The position numbers and the translations under genes were made by a program. DNA of 64,000 bases, taken from positions 1,302,001 to 1,366,000 of the forward strand of contig NZ_CP040896.1 in assembly GCF_006337165.1 (NCBI RefSeq), written 5' to 3'. Of this stretch, positions 55,311 to 64,000 are shown piece by piece (the stretch's first letter is position 1; each line of letters begins with the position of its first letter). The notes below the pieces were generated by a model, which saw only the letters and a program-made list of their open reading frames with translations, was not told the DNA's origin and made no database searches. The DNA is from Hymenobacter jejuensis. Lineage in GTDB: Bacteria; Bacteroidota; Bacteroidia; Cytophagales; Hymenobacteraceae.

Positions 55311-56105
55311 TTACAGTTTTCGCATCACTGCATTCCATTCGTCGGCATACACAACAGCTTCGTCGGAAAAGGGCTCTTCGCCGCGGAAGCGCTGAAGCAA
55401 GCGGGCCGTGGTGATAATGTCTTTCTGGCAATACTTCACGATGCGCGGCAGGTCTTGCTCGTTGTAGTACACGCGCGCCACATCCGACCCGTTGATATCG
55501 TCTTTGGGCGTCGGGATATTGAACATGGCCGCCAGCAACGGCAAGGAAGTAAAGGACTTACGGTCGCCAAACTTCCACAGCTCCATGGTGTCGAGGTGCG
55601 GAATCTCCCACGGCTTCTTGCCGGCGATGTCGAGCTGGGGCGGCAGCGTAAGACCGTTGATGAGCATACGCCGCGACAGATACGGAAAATCGAACTCCTT
55701 GCCGTTGTGAGCGCACAGTATGTGCTGCGGTTTGCGGTCCAGTACGTGCGCAAACTCGCTGAGCATCTGCTTCTCGTCGTGGTCGGCGAAGGATTTTACC
55801 CGGAAGCGCATCTGCTCTTCCTGCCGGTCGAAGTAGAAGCAACCCAGCGAAATACAGATGACTTTGCCGAACTCAGCATAAATGCCGGCCTGCTCAAACA
55901 GCGTCGCCGCATGCAGAAAATCCGGCAGCGGCTCGACGTCGAGGCGGCTCGAATTCCAACCTTTTTCGCGACGCAGGGCATGGCATTTGTGCTCCCAGAG
56001 CAGTCGCAGCATTTCATTTAGCTCGTCGTGGCAACCTACGCACGGCACGGTTTCGATGTCGAGAACGAAAATCTGCTCGAACGGAACTTTGCGAAGTACT
56101 TGCAT
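55311..56105 (-). CDS. 3'-5' exonuclease, PolB-like RNase H fold
   Basis: 264 residues. DEDDy exonuclease motifs: FVLDIETVP (Exo I, Asp/Glu, ~15), HNGKEFDFPYLSRRM (Exo II, Asp ~140) and YCQKDIITTARLL (Exo III, Tyr and Asp ~230). It matches the predicted 3'-5' exonuclease related to PolB proofreading domains (DNA_pol_B_exo2 group). It probably trims DNA or RNA ends in the cytoplasm. It is monocistronic with a strong terminator. Confidence 0.9.
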   Translation of the reverse strand: MQVLRKVPFEQIFVLDIETVPCVGCHDELNEMLRLLWEHKCHALRREKGWNSSRLDVEPLPDFLHAATLFEQAGIYAEFGKVICISLGCFYFDRQEEQMRFRVKSFADHDEKQMLSEFAHVLDRKPQHILCAHNGKEFDFPYLSRRMLINGLTLPPQLDIAGKKPWEIPHLDTMELWKFGDRKSFTSLPLLAAMFNIPTPKDDINGSDVARVYYNEQDLPRIVKYCQKDIITTARLLQRFRGEEPFSDEAVVYADEWNAVMRKL

Positions 56106-56253
56106 AGGTGGCTCACTGACGGGGTTCTGACTCCGAAGATAGCCGATTCGGGCACAGAAGCTACACTGCCTGCCTGATACTACTAAACAGCATTTTTCAA
56201 GCTAAAAAGCCAAACCTTTGAGTATCTATCAGATACCGGACCTGCACGATCGC

Positions 56254-56293
56254 AAAAAAGCCTGCTTGATAGCCTCGGGGCAATCAAGCAGGC
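56254..56293 (-). terminator. Terminator downstream of the response regulator
   Basis: 11-bp stem GCCTGCTTGAT/ATCAAGCAGGC with a 12-base loop; on the minus strand it ends in TTTTTT. It lies ~280 bases after the regulator stop, so a long 3' UTR or an unseen small RNA may lie between. Confidence 0.75.
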
Positions 56294-56569
56294 GCGGTCT
56301 AGGGATGCCCAGACGATCTGGGGCGGGCATGGCCGATAACGATCAGGCTAGTGCGGGACGACCAGTGAGCCAGAGGCCCACCATCATTATGATTACTTGA
56401 CGGCGTGGTTTGGGCATAACGATAGACGGCTAAGAATACACCAGACGGTTCCGCATCGCTTCGTCACGAAACGAATTTTCCGGAGTCGTTGGTCAGCAGG
56501 AAGATACAGGCGAGGCCTGCCCTTGTCAATCACATGATGATGTGAGTGGCTTACCCGTTGGCACTTGCT
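56294..56569. other. Non-coding region 3' of the response regulator
   Basis: No convincing gene. It contains one copy of a near-palindromic 16-mer (56531-56546) discussed under findings. Confidence 0.5.
56531..56546. promoter_or_regulatory. Near-palindromic 16-mer, copy 1
   Basis: CACATGATGATGTGAG. It differs at two positions from the copy at 57282-57297; both have CACAT/ATGTG arms. They flank the response regulator gene, so they could be binding sites for its product. Confidence 0.35.
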
Positions 56570-57223
56570 TTAGGTAAGCCCTTGGCGCAAGGCCTTCGAA
56601 ACGGCCTCGGTCATGGAGCGGACGTGCAGCTTTTCGTAGATTTTCTTGATGTGCGAGCGCACCGTGTCGAGGCTGATGCCGCGGTCGGCGGCAATCATTT
56701 TGTAGCTGTAGCCTTCCACTAGCAAGCTCAGAATTTCCTGTTCGCGGGCGCTGAGGTTGGCCGTGACGGCATCTTCCGCGACCACTTTGGGCGGCGCTTT
56801 CGGAAACAAACGCAGCACTTGCCGGGCGATGGCGGGCGTCATCGGGGCGCCCCCGGCCCGCACTTCTCCGATGGCATCGAGGAGCTTGGCTGGAGGCGTT
56901 TTCTTGAGCAAATAGCCATCGGCCCCAGCACAGATTGCATCGAAAACGCGGTCGTTTTCCTCAAACACCGTGAGCATCACCACATTAACTTTCGGCGCTA
57001 CCGCCTTGATGCGGCGCAGGCCTTCGATGCCGCTGATACCGGGCATGTCGATGTCCATCAGCACCACGTCGGGCGAGAGGCGCGCGATGTCGGTTTCGGC
57101 CTGCATGCAGTTGCCGAGGGCACCCGCCAGCTCCAGCCCCGGGTAACCGGACAGGAGTTGGCTAAGGCTGGTGCGCAGGTCGGCATTGTCTTCGTAAATA
57201 AGTACGCGAGTGGGCGCTTCCAT
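56570..57223 (-). CDS. LuxR/NarL-type response regulator
   Basis: 217 residues from ATG 57223 (MEAPTRVLIYEDN). Receiver domain: acidic pair YEDN (~10), phospho-acceptor Asp ~56 in VLMDIDMPG, Thr/Ser and Lys positions in VVMLTVFEEND and LLKKTPPAKLL. The C-terminal HTH (~152-210) is typical: LSAREQEILSLLVEGYSYKMIAADRGISLDTVRSHIKKIYEKLHV. It is the evident partner of the sensor kinase encoded immediately upstream (57394-60474), separated by 170 bases that hold a 16-mer palindrome and a 9-bp hairpin. Confidence 0.93.
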   Translation of the reverse strand: MEAPTRVLIYEDNADLRTSLSQLLSGYPGLELAGALGNCMQAETDIARLSPDVVLMDIDMPGISGIEGLRRIKAVAPKVNVVMLTVFEENDRVFDAICAGADGYLLKKTPPAKLLDAIGEVRAGGAPMTPAIARQVLRLFPKAPPKVVAEDAVTANLSAREQEILSLLVEGYSYKMIAADRGISLDTVRSHIKKIYEKLHVRSMTEAVSKALRQGLT

Positions 57224-57281
57224 GAGAATCAGGCAGAATATTAACCCTACCAAGATACATCCTTACGCCCCAAAACAAGAC

Positions 57282-57297
57282 CACATAATCATGTGAG
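57282..57297. promoter_or_regulatory. Near-palindromic 16-mer, copy 2
   Basis: CACATAATCATGTGAG, 58 bases upstream of the response-regulator start; 14 of 16 positions equal copy 1. A 9-bp inverted repeat (57299-57307 with 57324-57332) lies beside it. Confidence 0.4.
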
Positions 57298-57393
57298 CGC
57301 CTTCTCAGAAAGCAACTAACTCTTGAGAAGGCCAATACTCAAGCATTATATAAATATTTGACAATCATGCATTTATATAATAACCTTTTTAGG

Positions 57394-60300
57394 TTACCCA
57401 TTCACGGGGATGGTCAGGGTGAGGGTGGTGCCGCGGCCGGGGGCGGTGCACAGGGCCAGCTGGCCGCCCAGGGCCCGGGCCCGGGCCCGCATGTTGGCCA
57501 GCCCGTGGCCCCCGCCCTGGGCCGGGGCCTGCGGGTCGAAGCCCACCCCGTCGTCCTGCACGGTCAAGACCAGGCGGTGGGCGGCGGGCCGGGCCAGCGT
57601 GACGGTGGCCTGCCGGCAGCGGGCGTACTTGGCCAGGTTGTGGACGGCTTCTTTGAACAAAAGAAAAAACTCGCGCCGCGCCGGCATGGCCAGGGCCAGG
57701 CCCCGCACCTCGGGGGCCACGCGGAAGGCCAGGGCGATGCCGCGCGCCTCCAGGGCCTCGGAGGCGAAGGCCCGCATGCGGGCCGTGACGTCCTCCACCG
57801 CGTCGTGGGCCGGGTTGATGGCCCAGACGATGTCGTCCATGGCGTCGAGCATGCGCCGCGAGCTCTCCCCGATCTGCTCCAAGACGGCCGCCGCCTGCTG
57901 AGGGCGCTGCTGCTGCTGGTGGGTGCGCGCCACCTGGCTCAAAATGGAGATGCTGCTCAAGGTCGAGCCCATGTCGTCGTGCAGGTCGCGGGCGATGCCG
58001 TGGCGCACCTGCTCCAGGGCCAAGAGCTGGCGCACGCGCAGGCGGTAGAGGCCGAACAAGAGGGCGAAGGCCGCCCAGCTGGCGGCCAGGCGCAGCCACC
58101 AGGTCTGGTACCAGGCCGGGGCCACGACCACCGTCAGGGCCGCCCCGCGCCGGTTCCACAGGCCGTCGTTGTTGGCCGCCCGCACCCGCAGCGTGTAGGT
58201 GCCCGGCGGCAGGTTCGTGTACGTGGCCTCGTGCCGGCCCCCCGCCTGCACCCACGCCGGATCAAAGTTTTCCAGTTTGTAGACGTAGCGGTTTTTGTCG
58301 GGCAGCCGAAAGTTGAGCGCCGCGAATTCGACCGTGAAGAAATAGTCCTCGGGCGCTAATCGGAGGACGCGGCGCTCGGTGATGCTGGTATCCAGCTCCA
58401 CGGCTTGGTTGAACTTGCGCAAGTTCGTGAACACTACCGGCGGCGGGGTCGGGTTGGTGCGCACCTGCTCAGGACGAAATACGACCAAGCCGTTTACACC
58501 CCCAAAATACAGGCGACCGCTGTTGCGGCCCAGATGCGAAGCGCCCGCATTGAATTCGTCCTGAATCAGGCCGTCGCGGGTGTCGAAGGTATGGATTTGG
58601 CCGTTGCGGGGGGTAAAGCGCGCAATGCCTTTGTTAGTGGACAGCCACAGGTTGTTTTCTTTATCTTCTAACACGCTGTATACCACATCGTTAGGCAACC
58701 CCATTGATTGCCTGAACGATCTGAAATAGCCTTTCTCCGGATCTTCGAGCATACAGAATCCGCCGCCTTCCGTCCCGATCCATAAAGTACCGGTGTGATC
58801 CTCTAAGATGGCGCGCACGAAGTTGCTGCTGAGACTTTTGCGGTCCTGCGGATTGGAACGGTAGGTACGAAAACGCGCCGTTTGGGGGTCGTAGCGACAC
58901 AGGCCACCCCCACCCGTCCCCACCCAGATCATCCCGCGTCGGTCTTGCAGCACTACCCGTACAAAGTTGTTGCTCAGACCATTAGGATTAGCAGCGTTGG
59001 CCCGAAAAACGATAAATCGCTTGGAAGTTGGATCAAACAGGTTGAGGCCGCCTTCCGTGCCAATCCACAGCCGGCCCTGCGGGTCTTCGTACACCGACCG
59101 AATGAAGTCGTCGCTTAGGCTGTTGAGCTGACCCGGCTGGTGGCGGTAATGCACAAATCGGCGGGCGCCCGGCTCCAAGCAGTTGAGCCCCTGGCTTTGG
59201 GTACCTACCCACAAGCGGCCGCGCCGGTCGAAGCACAACGCCCGCACAAAATCCTGACTGAGGCTGCCCGGGTCCTGCGGATCGTGACGAAACCCCGTCC
59301 GGCGCTTCGTAAGGGGGTTGTAGCACACCAGTCCTTCGGTTTCGGTACCGACCCAGACCCGGCTAGCTGCGTCTTCGCTCACGGCCCACACGGCGCCTGG
59401 GTTGGTGCTGATGGGGTACGTAATGAAAGCCGGCGGCTCGGCCTCGAAGTTGCTGACGCCGCCTTCCGTGCCTGCCCAGAGCAGGCCCGAACGGTCTTGA
59501 TACAGGCTTTGCACCGCGTCGTCGGGCAGGCTTTGTGGCACCGCCTGCTGGTGCTGATACGTGCTAAAAGAGCCCGTACTAGGCTGATAGCGGCTAAGCC
59601 CGGCTCCCGTGCCCACCCACAGCGTTTGTGCTTTGTCGAGCAAAAGGGTGTGCACCGCATTTGCGGGCAGGGCGCCCGGCTCAGCCGAGTGGCGAAAAAT
59701 GCGAATCGGGCTACCGTCGGCGGGCAAATACCGCAGTCCTTCGTTTTCGGTACCGACCCAAAGTCCGCCTTTTTGGTCGGCCATCAGAGCCGTAACGGGG
59801 CCTGCCGCCACCCAATGCGGGTGCGGCACTAGGCGGCCGCTGGCCAGATCGGCGCGGCTGATGCGGCCTTCGCCCGTACCGACCCACAATGTGCCGTCGG
59901 GGGTTTGGGCAATGGCCCGAATGGAGTTGCGCCGGACGTTGGCAACTTCTCTGGCATCGTGGCGAAAACGGTGAAAACGCCCTTTGTCAGCGTCAAACAG
60001 GTGTAAGCCGCCCTCGGTGCCAGCCCAGACTTGGCCGGTTGCATCGCAAAACACGGCCCGCACAAAATCGTCGGCAAGGCTGGTGCTGCTGGCTGGGTCA
60101 TATTGGAATGCCTGAAACGTATCCGTCAGCGGGTTGTAGCGGTTGAGGCCGCCTCCGCCCGTCCCGACCCAAATAGCGCCTTTGTGGTCTTGACAAAGCG
60201 ACAGAATAAAGTTGCTGCTCAGGCTGCCTGGTCGTTGCGGATCGTTGCGAAACACGCGAAAATCGGTGCCGTCGTAGCGGCTCAGGCCGTCTTGCGTGCC

Positions 60301-60474
60301 CATCCACAGAAACCCGCGCCGGTCTTGCACCATGGCATAGACGCTATTTTCGGAAAGACCATTGGCCGACGTAAGCGTGCGGAAAGTGAGCGGCGGCGCT
60401 TGCCCAGCCGCCTGGACCGGAATTAGCAGCCCACACGCCCAAAACATAACTATCAGATATACAATACGTTGCAT
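57394..60474 (-). CDS. Two-component sensor histidine kinase with Reg_prop beta-propellers
   Basis: 1,026 residues from ATG 60474 (signal peptide MQRIVYLIVMFWACG...). Thirteen Reg_prop repeats of the WxGTxxGLxRYD type span ~45-640 (periplasmic double propeller). A Y_Y_Y domain follows (~690-775), then one membrane helix (~785-803). The kinase core is HisKA_3 type: phospho-acceptor His in GIARDLHDDMGSTLSSI (~825), Asn box in HNLAKYARC, G1 in DDGVGFD, G2 in GGGHGLANMRARA. It senses an outside signal, possibly a polysaccharide, and phosphorylates the regulator at 56570-57223. The last ~290 codons (57394-58260) are much richer in GC than the rest. Confidence 0.93.
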   Translation of the reverse strand: MQRIVYLIVMFWACGLLIPVQAAGQAPPLTFRTLTSANGLSENSVYAMVQDRRGFLWMGTQDGLSRYDGTDFRVFRNDPQRPGSLSSNFILSLCQDHKGAIWVGTGGGGLNRYNPLTDTFQAFQYDPASSTSLADDFVRAVFCDATGQVWAGTEGGLHLFDADKGRFHRFRHDAREVANVRRNSIRAIAQTPDGTLWVGTGEGRISRADLASGRLVPHPHWVAAGPVTALMADQKGGLWVGTENEGLRYLPADGSPIRIFRHSAEPGALPANAVHTLLLDKAQTLWVGTGAGLSRYQPSTGSFSTYQHQQAVPQSLPDDAVQSLYQDRSGLLWAGTEGGVSNFEAEPPAFITYPISTNPGAVWAVSEDAASRVWVGTETEGLVCYNPLTKRRTGFRHDPQDPGSLSQDFVRALCFDRRGRLWVGTQSQGLNCLEPGARRFVHYRHQPGQLNSLSDDFIRSVYEDPQGRLWIGTEGGLNLFDPTSKRFIVFRANAANPNGLSNNFVRVVLQDRRGMIWVGTGGGGLCRYDPQTARFRTYRSNPQDRKSLSSNFVRAILEDHTGTLWIGTEGGGFCMLEDPEKGYFRSFRQSMGLPNDVVYSVLEDKENNLWLSTNKGIARFTPRNGQIHTFDTRDGLIQDEFNAGASHLGRNSGRLYFGGVNGLVVFRPEQVRTNPTPPPVVFTNLRKFNQAVELDTSITERRVLRLAPEDYFFTVEFAALNFRLPDKNRYVYKLENFDPAWVQAGGRHEATYTNLPPGTYTLRVRAANNDGLWNRRGAALTVVVAPAWYQTWWLRLAASWAAFALLFGLYRLRVRQLLALEQVRHGIARDLHDDMGSTLSSISILSQVARTHQQQQRPQQAAAVLEQIGESSRRMLDAMDDIVWAINPAHDAVEDVTARMRAFASEALEARGIALAFRVAPEVRGLALAMPARREFFLLFKEAVHNLAKYARCRQATVTLARPAAHRLVLTVQDDGVGFDPQAPAQGGGHGLANMRARARALGGQLALCTAPGRGTTLTLTIPVNG

Positions 60475-60592
60475 ACACAGCAGATAATCGATCCGGTGGG
60501 GCACTTCTCAACCGATTAAAGCTATCAAAAATCGGCGGGCGGGCCTACGGCCAGTTTCGGAGGCAAAGGAGCAGGCCCCAAAAGACGAAAGG

Positions 60593-61003
60593 CTACTTCT
60601 GATTAGACGCAAAGCGCTCAAGCCATTGCCTCAGTTCGTTTTCACTTATTGTTAAGTGCGACACGTATTCGAAGAAACGAGGCGTGGCATCGTTCGGACG
60701 GTGGATCTCTAATGTAGCTGTAAATGCTCGCTGAGTTCGGTCCAATTCCACTACCATCTTATTCCATGGTTGCCACCCAAACTCCTTTGTCCATATGGCT
60801 TCAGGCGTCAGCCGTAGTAGCACATCGTTCTCCCTGAGGCGCAGGCGCCCAACATGCATGAGCAAGGCACCAAATACAAAAACTGCTATACCTAAAATAA
60901 TGCGCTCAAAGTCTGAGCATAAATAGGCTCCGACGAAGGAAATGGAAGCGCCAAAAGCCACGAATACCATTGCCTTCCAACGGATGTATTTTACTTCTTT
61001 CAC
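60593..61003 (-). CDS. Small membrane protein with C-terminal PH-like strands
   Basis: 136 residues from ATG 61003. Two membrane helices (~10-30 and ~33-52) are followed by a soluble region that reads as beta strands (NDVLLRLTPEAIWTKEFGWQPWNKMV, RAFTATLEIHRP) and a closing helix (SENELRQWLERFASNQ). This layout resembles bacterial PH-like membrane proteins; the family is not certain. It is AT-richer than aspS, which lies upstream on the same strand behind a terminator. Confidence 0.6.
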   Translation of the reverse strand: MKEVKYIRWKAMVFVAFGASISFVGAYLCSDFERIILGIAVFVFGALLMHVGRLRLRENDVLLRLTPEAIWTKEFGWQPWNKMVVELDRTQRAFTATLEIHRPNDATPRFFEYVSHLTISENELRQWLERFASNQK

Positions 61004-61016
61004 TCGGGTAAAATAA

Positions 61017-61058
61017 GGAAGCCCCTCCGCAAGCTCAAAAGCTGACGAAGGGGCTTCC
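61017..61058 (-). terminator. Terminator of aspS
   Basis: 13-base arms GGAAGCCCCTCCG/CGAAGGGGCTTCC with one mismatch. On the minus strand the 3' flank is TTATTTTA; T-runs on both sides suggest it works in both directions. Confidence 0.75.
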
Positions 61059-61080
61059 CTCTTTTTTTATGTTAGCCTAC

Positions 61081-62844
61081 TTACTTCTGCACCACGGCCG
61101 TCTTAATACTCAGCTCCTTTAGCTGCACTTCCGAAATCGGCGAGGGCGAATCGATCATGACATCGCGGCCGGAGTTGTTTTTCGGGAAGGCAATGAAGTC
61201 GCGGATGGAATCGGCGCCGCCGAAGAGCGAGCAGAGGCGGTCGAAGCCGAAAGCGATGCCGCCGTGGGGCGGGGCGCCGTATTCGAAGGCATCGAGCAGG
61301 AAGCCGAACTGCGCCTTGGCTTCTTCGTCGGAGAAGCCAAGCAGCTCAAACATGCGCGCCTGCACGCCGCGGTCGTGGATACGGATGGAGCCGCCGCCCA
61401 CTTCTACCCCATTGATTACCATGTCGTAAGCATTGGCGCGCACTTCCCCGATCGTGTCGGGCGAGTCGAGTAGCGGCACGTCTTCGGGCTTGGGCGACGT
61501 GAACGGGTGATGCATGGCAAAGTAGCGGCCCTCCTCTTCGTTGTATTCGAGGAGCGGAAAATCAACCACCCACAGCGTCGAAAACGAATCTTTGTCGCGC
61601 AGACCGAGGCGCTGCCCCATTTCTAACCGCAATTCGCTCAGCGCTTTACGGGTTTTATTGGGTTCGCCAGCTAAAATCAGCAGCAAGTCGCCGGGGTTGG
61701 CATTGAAAGCGGCTTTCCACTTTTGCAGCTCTTCCTGCGAGTAAAACTTATCAACCGACGACTTCACGTTGCCGTCGGCTTCGACGCGGGCATACACGAG
61801 CCCGGTCGCGCCGATTTGGGGGCGTTTTACAAACTCGGTCAGTTCGTCGAGTTGCTTGCGCGTGTACACGGCGCAGTTGATGGCGTTGATGCCGGCCACC
61901 AAACCTGCGTTGTCGAACACGGGGAAGTTCTGGCCCTTTACGATGTCGTTGAGCTCCACAAACTCCATGGCAAAGCGCGTGTCGGGCTTGTCATTGCCGT
62001 AGCGGCGCATGGCGTCGGCGTAGGTCATGCGCGGAAAGTCTTGCAGCTCAATGCCTTTCACTTCCTTAAATAGGTAGCGCACCAACTCCTCGAAGGTGTT
62101 CAGGATGTCTTCCTGCTCCACAAACGACATTTCGCAGTCGATTTGGGTGAACTCGGGCTGGCGGTCGGCACGCAGGTCCTCGTCGCGGAAACACTTGACA
62201 ATCTGGAAGTAACGGTCGAAGCCCGACACCATCAGCAGCTGCTTGAAGGTTTGGGGCGACTGCGGCAGAGCGTAGAATTCGCCAGGGTTCATGCGCGAAG
62301 GCACCACAAAGTCGCGGGCACCTTCCGGCGTACTTTTGATGAGCACTGGCGTTTCCACTTCGATAAACTGCTGGCCGTCGAGGAAGCGGCGCGTGGCCTG
62401 GGCTACACGGTGGCGCAGCATCAGGTTGTTGCGCACGGTGTTGCGGCGCAGGTCGAGGTAGCGGTATTTCATCCGCAGGTCGTCGCCCCCGTCGGTTTCG
62501 TCTTCGATGAGGAAAGGCGGCAATTTCGCCGGATTCAGCACCTCCAGCTTCTCGACCCGAATTTCGATGTCGCCGGTGGGCATTTTGTCGTTTTTGGAAT
62601 AGCGTTCGGCTACGTTACCCGTCACCTGCACCACGTATTCGCGGCCCAGCGTGCGGACTAATTCGCGTTGCGCTTCGGCCTCCACGCCTTCTTCGAGCGT
62701 GAGCTGCGTGATGCCGTAACGGTCGCGCAGATCCACCCAGAAGATGCCGCCTTTGTCGCGGGTGCGCTGGACCCAGCCGGTGAGCGTGACGGTTTGACCA
62801 ACATTTTCTTGGCGGAGTTCGCCGCAAGTGTGCGTACGGAGCAT
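61081..62844 (-). CDS. aspS: Aspartyl-tRNA synthetase
   Basis: 587 residues from ATG 62844 ([26 protein letters not shown]), which begins the OB-fold anticodon-binding domain; an upstream in-frame ATG at 63045 adds non-homologous sequence. The class II catalytic core has motif 2 [23 protein letters not shown] and motif 3 [15 protein letters not shown]. The bacterial GAD insertion domain lies at ~290-420. It charges tRNA-Asp; whether it is discriminating cannot be judged here. It is divergent from the ABC transporter gene. Confidence 0.96.
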   Translation of the reverse strand: MLRTHTCGELRQENVGQTVTLTGWVQRTRDKGGIFWVDLRDRYGITQLTLEEGVEAEAQRELVRTLGREYVVQVTGNVAERYSKNDKMPTGDIEIRVEKLEVLNPAKLPPFLIEDETDGGDDLRMKYRYLDLRRNTVRNNLMLRHRVAQATRRFLDGQQFIEVETPVLIKSTPEGARDFVVPSRMNPGEFYALPQSPQTFKQLLMVSGFDRYFQIVKCFRDEDLRADRQPEFTQIDCEMSFVEQEDILNTFEELVRYLFKEVKGIELQDFPRMTYADAMRRYGNDKPDTRFAMEFVELNDIVKGQNFPVFDNAGLVAGINAINCAVYTRKQLDELTEFVKRPQIGATGLVYARVEADGNVKSSVDKFYSQEELQKWKAAFNANPGDLLLILAGEPNKTRKALSELRLEMGQRLGLRDKDSFSTLWVVDFPLLEYNEEEGRYFAMHHPFTSPKPEDVPLLDSPDTIGEVRANAYDMVINGVEVGGGSIRIHDRGVQARMFELLGFSDEEAKAQFGFLLDAFEYGAPPHGGIAFGFDRLCSLFGGADSIRDFIAFPKNNSGRDVMIDSPSPISEVQLKELSIKTAVVQK

Positions 62845-63158
62845 AGCAACTAGGATTCGGAAGATTATCGGAACCGCGAAGGTAGGAAGAAAGGCTTTTG
62901 AACCGGTTCCATAAAAATGCGTCGGCCACTTTTCCCGGTGGCTGTAATGAAATACAGTCGCCCGCGATTTATCTGTAAACCTGTAATGCCACGAAGCGGC
63001 TTGGCCGGGCCTGCTACGCGCAGCCGAATCGTAACTATTCCGCACAATTACGGCTCACACGGCGGCTTTTTACGCTGCACAGCGCAACCAGCACGGCATT
63101 TCTCTATCTTTTCAACGCCATTCAACTAACTCCCTCTTACCCAATTCGATTTGCCCGC
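62845..63158. other. Divergent promoter region between aspS and the ABC transporter
   Basis: 314 bases with no supported gene. On the minus strand TACCTTCG about 30 bases before the aspS start is one base from the -7 consensus. Nothing clear is seen for the plus-strand gene. Confidence 0.45.
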
Positions 63159-64000
63159 ATGGAACTCGTTATTGAAAATCTATCCAAAACCTATCCCAAC
63201 GGCGTGCAGGCCCTGCGCGACGTGTCACTAACGATTCCGACGGGTATGTTTGGCTTGTTGGGGCCCAACGGCGCCGGCAAGTCGTCGCTGATGCGCACCA
63301 TTGCCACGCTACAAGAAGCCGACAGCGGTTCCATTCGGCTCGGCGACATCGACGTGCTACGCGATAAAGACGCCGTGCGCCGCGTGTTGGGCTATTTGCC
63401 GCAGGAGTTTGGCGTTTATCCTAAAGTTTCGGCCGAGGCCCTGCTCGATCATTTTGCCGTGCTCAAAGGCCTTTCCAACACCAAAGAACGCCAAGAAGTG
63501 GTGACTGCCTTGCTGCAACGCACCAACCTCTACGACGTGCGCAAAAAGAATTTGGGCGGCTTTTCGGGCGGCATGAAGCAACGCTTTGGCATTGCCCAGG
63601 CCCTGCTAGGCAATCCGCGCCTGATCATCGTCGACGAGCCCACTGCCGGCCTCGACCCCGGCGAGCGCAACCGCTTTCACAACTTGCTCAGCGAGATCGG
63701 CGAGAACATCATCGTGATTCTGAGCACGCACATTGTGTCGGACGTGAGCGATTTGTGCCGCAACATGGCCATCATCAACAAAGGCCAGGTGCTGCTTACC
63801 GGCGACCCGTTGCAGGTGATGCAGGAGCTGCGCGGGCAAGTGTGGCGCCGTGCCGTGGCAAAAGAAGAATTGGCGGCGTTGCAGCAAGCGCAACGGGTAA
63901 TTTCCTCGCGCCTGTTTGCGGGCCAAACCATCGTGCACGTCCTCGCCGACGCCCAGCCCGGTTCCGAATACACGCCCGTCGAGCCTAGCTTGGAAGACGT
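63159..64000 (+). CDS. ABC transporter ATP-binding protein (N-terminal part)
   Basis: ATG at 63159 opens 280 codons that run past the right edge. Walker A is LLGPNGAGKSSL (~35-46), the Q-loop LPQEFGVYP (~85), signature GGFSGGMKQRFGIAQALLG (~135), Walker B LIIVDEPTAGLDP (~157) and the switch His in LSTHIVSD (~190). It resembles ATPases of ABC-2 type exporters, in which a permease gene usually follows; that gene is outside the window. The C-terminal part (VWRRAVAKEELAALQQAQRV) looks like the regulatory tail seen in such proteins. Confidence 0.92.
   Translation, partial: MELVIENLSKTYPNGVQALRDVSLTIPTGMFGLLGPNGAGKSSLMRTIATLQEADSGSIRLGDIDVLRDKDAVRRVLGYLPQEFGVYPKVSAEALLDHFAVLKGLSNTKERQEVVTALLQRTNLYDVRKKNLGGFSGGMKQRFGIAQALLGNPRLIIVDEPTAGLDPGERNRFHNLLSEIGENIIVILSTHIVSDVSDLCRNMAIINKGQVLLTGDPLQVMQELRGQVWRRAVAKEELAALQQAQRVISSRLFAGQTIVHVLADAQPGSEYTPVEPSLED

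Noticed and set aside
57358..58359. 333-codon plus-strand frame opposite the kinase core
   Set aside because: The open frame is a by-product of extreme GC content; the sequence is Gly/Ala/Arg-rich low-complexity text.

Overview
The window looks like chromosomal DNA from a Bacteroidota bacterium, most likely a Hymenobacter-like member of the Cytophagales. The signs are: promoters of the Bacteroidota type (TTTG, a spacer of 17-19 bases, then TAnnTTTG); a secreted galactanase ending in a type IX secretion sorting domain; a receptor with STN and carboxypeptidase-regulatory domains; a two-component 'propeller' histidine kinase; a short NuoG; and moderately high GC with AT-rich intergenic spacers. 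No rRNA, tRNA, CRISPR array or complete insertion sequence was seen. The genus call is inference.

Layout. 1-10,043 holds mixed housekeeping genes: a TonB-type receptor fragment, a PfkB kinase, a porin-like barrel, prolyl oligopeptidase, a short-chain dehydrogenase, an ABC-F ATPase and two tandem paralogous membrane proteins. 10,326-17,759 holds an AT-rich YwqG-family gene, clpB and a very large penicillin-binding protein (PBP). The PBP is flanked by related terminator sequence and preceded by a 0.6 kb non-coding stretch. 18,165-32,383 holds a lipoprotein propeller, a HupE-like protein, an M1 peptidase, a GH53 galactanase, an S9 peptidase, a type II NADH dehydrogenase and small regulators. 32,483-34,153 is pruA.

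34,398-52,095 holds all 14 genes for respiratory complex I. They are split: nuoA-J run from a well-formed promoter to a strong terminator after nuoJ, then a 3.8 kb block intervenes, and nuoK-L-x-M-N follow. The block holds a start-less ORF, a TolC remnant, a REP-like inverted repeat, an esterase and a three-gene ECF sigma operon on the opposite strand. The extra gene x, between nuoL and nuoM, encodes a small membrane protein resembling superinfection-immunity proteins plus a SHOCT tail. Its stop codon overlaps the nuoM start. With NDH-2 also present (27,565-28,947), the cell has two routes for NADH oxidation.

52,346-64,000 holds two tandem DUF937 membrane proteins (one with an OmpA domain, one without), a 3'-5' exonuclease, a LuxR-type response regulator and its propeller sensor kinase, aspS and the start of an ABC transporter. 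The last ~290 codons of the kinase gene are far richer in GC than the rest, with an abrupt boundary inside the Y_Y_Y domain.

The most unusual signals are the complex I operon split with the coupled immunity-like gene, the composition break in the sensor kinase, a recurrent 14-base intergenic motif (five copies), a paired near-palindrome around the response regulator, REP-like elements and very long perfect hairpins. None is proven here to be a new system.
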